DNA from: Athripsodes cinereus | Lineage: Eukaryota; Arthropoda; Insecta; Trichoptera; Leptoceridae | Assembly: GCA_947579605.1 (NCBI GenBank) | Contig: OX388310.1 | Coordinates: forward strand, 2,418,001 to 2,482,000 | DNA: 64,000 nucleotides | Direction of reading: 5' to 3' | In this document: positions 61,690-64,000 of the stretch, piece by piece | Layout of the letters: each line of letters begins with the position of its first letter | How positions within the stretch are numbered: the stretch's first letter is position 1 | Position numbers and translations under genes: made by a program | Notes under the pieces: generated by a model | The model's input: the letters and a program-made list of their open reading frames with translations, nothing else | The model's database searches: none | What the model was told of the DNA's origin: nothing

Positions 61690-62010
61690 TTACAAGGATA
61701 AATGTAAATAAGTTAAGATGGTTTGGGCACGTGGAAAGAATGAATGAGGACAGAATGACCAAGAAGATATATTTGGCTGAGAGGAATGGTGCGGAGACGT
61801 GGACGTCCGAGGATCAAATGGCAAGATCATTAAAATCAAATCCTACATGACGGTCACGTGTTGAGCACATTGAACAGGAGAGCATGCATGAGGAATTGTA
61901 TGACAGTGACGGAAGCGAAAGATGTATGCATGGATAAAAGGAAGTGGCGCTCGATCCTTTCTGCCTACCCCGCGAGGGAAGTGGCGTGATAGTATGTATG
62001 TATGTACAAT
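61690..62010 (+). pseudogene. LINE (RTE-like) RT C-terminus and 3' end
   Basis: KLRWFGHVERMNEDRMTKKI YLAERNG then a frameshift at GTGCGGAGACGTGGACGTCC. The coding tail continues to TTTCTGCCTACCCCGCGAGG GAAGTGGCGTGATAGTATGT with a (ATGT)n tail. Same family as 66-536 with matching wording at the protein level. Confidence 0.8.
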
Positions 62011-62399
62011 ATAGTTTTTTTTTCTCTGTTTCTATAAGCAAAGTATAATTAATATTCAATCAAAAGTTAAAATAGTCAGATTCGCAAAAAGATTGTCCTT
62101 ATAAATCCTTTTCTTTTATCTCTAAAAAATAACCATGCATGGCATAGAACGCTTTCATAATAATAATATTCAATGAACTCTTCCTACGGAAGAAGTGTAA
62201 GTAAAATAAAATAAAAAAACAATATGTTTTATTCTCTGCCATAAAATACATAAGGTATAAAACAAAACAACTTTACAGAAGCGTAAGGACACAGGAATAT
62301 AAAAATAATAATAATAATAAATGAAATTGCTAGGGAACTTAAAAAAATGTATTTATAATAATTTTATAGTAAACACTTGATGGTAATCTCGGATGAGAA
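62011..62399. other. No gene seen
   Basis: AT-rich; nothing recognisable. Confidence 0.4.
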
Positions 62400-62560
62400 A
62401 AGTTTTTAGCGTCTAATTCAAAAAGTTTCCCCGCGCGCAGATGGGGTTGCAAGGTAAGACGGCGGGGTGTCGCGAGGGGAGGGGAGGGTGAAAGGAAGGA
62501 TGAAACCTGAAGGAAGGAGGAGGAAGGATCCTCCTCCTTCTTCTTGCTACATTCTAGACT
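62400..62560. other. GC- and CpG-rich island with polypurine tract
   Basis: TTCCCCGCGCGCAGATGGGG, AAGACGGCGGGGTGTCGCGA, then a purine-rich run (GGGGAGGGGAGGGTGAAAGG, GAAGGAAGGAGGAGGAAGGA) ending in a palindrome GGAGGAAGGATCCTCCTCC. The reverse frame covering it is proline/serine-rich and unrecognised. It could be a regulatory or exonic remnant; nothing more can be supported. Confidence 0.4.
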
Positions 62561-63139
62561 AGACTCAGGTAACAAATCAAAACAGAAGACGATTCCTTAA
62601 ACGGAACTTAAAAAAGAATAAGTTCTTTTAAAGAAAGCTCACTTTTAGATTGAAGGACGATATAGCATACTGGGTGAATATTTATATTTTTTGCAGTAGG
62701 TATGTATGAAAAGTAATATAATATATTTTTAGTTTCGGTAAACTTTCCTGGTTTCTGACTTATGTCAAAGTGTTATCTGTGGTGGTATAAAACTGTATGT
62801 TTCCAAAACATTTCAAAAGTTAAAAAAATAAATAATATTTTTTACTCATTTCAATACAAAACAGCAATTTCATTCAATATACAGTTATCAATATTGTAAT
62901 ATTCTACCTTCCATCTAGATGTCTCTCGTGTATAGAAAGATAGTACTCAAAAATCTCTTAAAGTTCTGAGACACAAAAAAATTAATGTCATAGTATACAA
63001 ATTAGGATACAATATGATAGAAATAATTGATTACAACACTTTTTAAGTTATAGAATAAGGTTTTTCTTTGCTATATTCCTTTACACTTTGTAACTTTACT
63101 ATACCCATAAATAATGAAAATTTCTGAAAGCGTAATATG
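62561..63139. other. No gene seen
   Basis: AT-rich; nothing recognisable. Confidence 0.4.
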
Positions 63140-63400
63140 ACAAAAACAATTAATTCACCTCAAACGGAGAAACATATTTATACAATATCAAATTACACAA
63201 AAACTAATCGGTAGATGAGAGAAAGCTGTCCTCCTAACGCTTGCGAATTGGCTATAGGCTGGTTTAAGTTCTCACTTCCGGTGTCCATGGACAACGCTAA
63301 CAAACTCCGATTCTCTTGCAATCACGATCCAAGGTCTACCAATGGAAAAATGTTTTATAAAAACCTACAGAAATTTGTGAGAGTAACGTTTTCATAATAG
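63140..63400 (+). repeat. Dispersed repeat shared with 36020-36240
   Basis: CTAACGCTTGCGAATTGGCT ATAGGCTGGTTTAAG, CACTTCCGGTGTCCATGGAC AACGCTAACAAACTCCGATT and GATCCAAGGTCTACCAATGG parallel the copy at 36020-36240. Confidence 0.6.
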
Positions 63401-63662
63401 CATGCTTAAATATTCGTTAAAAACTAATGTGTAACTGTTTTTTAAGGATCGCATATTTAAGTGTCCCTTAAAAGTGGGTACTTAAACTTCAATTCAGTTG
63501 ACGAAATCCTCCATATAAAAGTACGTAGGTTTTATTGGATGTTATTAATATTACGAATATATTTTACTGAGTGCATCTCAGTCACTGATAACAAGGAGCA
63601 AGTAACAGAAAATATATGAAATAACTCATACATAAATATTACAGTCCGCTTGTAAATATCTA

Positions 63663-63765
63663 TTTTTGTGAATACGTCCTATAGCCACTTTTTAGGAGGT
63701 ATTAAGGAATGGAATGCCTTCTATGAAAACATGCACTCTTTGAGCGTATTCCTGAACCATGAAAC
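63663..63765 (+). pseudogene. LINE RT C-terminal scrap (GGIKEWNAF)
   Basis: Reads SHFLGGIKEWNAFYENMHSL and SVFLNHE, reminiscent of the I-x-x-WN(A/S)L block near the end of Jockey/CR1 reverse transcriptases. It abuts the opposed LINE end that follows. Confidence 0.5.
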
Positions 63766-63771
63766 TATCAT

Positions 63772-63960
63772 AACATCATCATCGTCCTCAACGCTCCTTG
63801 GAGTACAGGGCAGAAACCAGCCTCCTCCATTCAGAGCGTCTCTGTGCCAATCGCTTCACCTCTTCCCACGACATTCCCTGCGCTCTGATGTCATTATCAT
63901 AGGAACGGTGTATTGTGAAAGAGGGACACCCGAAGAACAGTGCTCTTCAAAATTATGTAT
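63772..63960 (-). repeat. LINE 3' end, second copy of the 22258 family
   Basis: ACATCATCATCGTCCTCAAC GCTCC..GGGCAGAAACCAGCCTCCTC..GACATTCCCTGCGCTCTGAT..GGAACGGTGTATTGTGAAAG AGGG, close to 22262-22470, with a (CAT)n head on the plus strand. Confidence 0.75.
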
Positions 63961-64000
63961 GTATTTAGTTTGTGCATGAAACTATATCTCGTATGTATTT

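Overview
The window looks like intergenic or intronic DNA from an insect, most likely a lepidopteran (moderate confidence). It is AT-rich, has no bacterial-style gene packing, and almost every recognisable coding stretch is transposon-derived. One tRNA-like SINE (35076-35304) carries a tail resembling a SINE I associate with Lepidoptera. No complete host gene is visible. The only host-gene sequence I recognise is a 5'-truncated copy of the spliceosomal protein PHF5A (4940-5161).

The centrepiece is a complete, apparently intact Ty3/Gypsy LTR retrotransposon at 52808-58974. Its two 373-bp LTRs show no difference by eye, and a single uninterrupted Gag-Pol frame of 1778 residues lies between them. 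Gag begins with a SAP-like motif. After the usual protease, reverse transcriptase, RNase H, integrase and GPY/F module, the polyprotein continues for about 200 residues. This extension reads as a macrodomain of the TARG1/OARD1 (ADP-ribosyl-glutamate hydrolase) type with both catalytic residues in place, followed by a C-x7-C-x5-C-x3-H zinc finger. It is the most unusual thing in the window.

The commonest repeat is an approximately 250-bp family with about 30 whole or partial copies on both strands. I read it as a SINE: it has a degenerate tRNA-like A box and B box about 42 bp apart at its head, and a 3' end ending in (TAG)n that matches the 3' end of a LINE also present here (66-536, 61690-62010 and others). 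Other elements have repeatedly inserted into copies of this SINE: an hAT-type MITE, a Harbinger-type element, another SINE, LINE tails and a 2.5-kb LINE.

Other contents by region: 0-10 kb has LINE remnants, the PHF5A fragment and a 700-bp perfect 8-bp satellite. 10-33 kb has SINEs, MITEs and a CR1/Jockey-like RT fragment. 33-42 kb has TIR elements, a Penelope-like fragment with perfect 86-bp inverted arms, and several LINE C-terminal remnants. 42-46 kb has a LINE with a PHD-finger ORF1 flanked by a perfect 15-bp target duplication. 48-52 kb has a CpG-rich Harbinger-like element and a 5'-truncated LINE with a perfect 15-bp duplication. 52-59 kb is the LTR element. 59-64 kb has foldback elements and LINE tails. 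A recurring hairpin of the form CTGANGATG-stem-GAAA links several otherwise different repeats and recalls the hammerhead ribozyme motif of Penelope-like elements.
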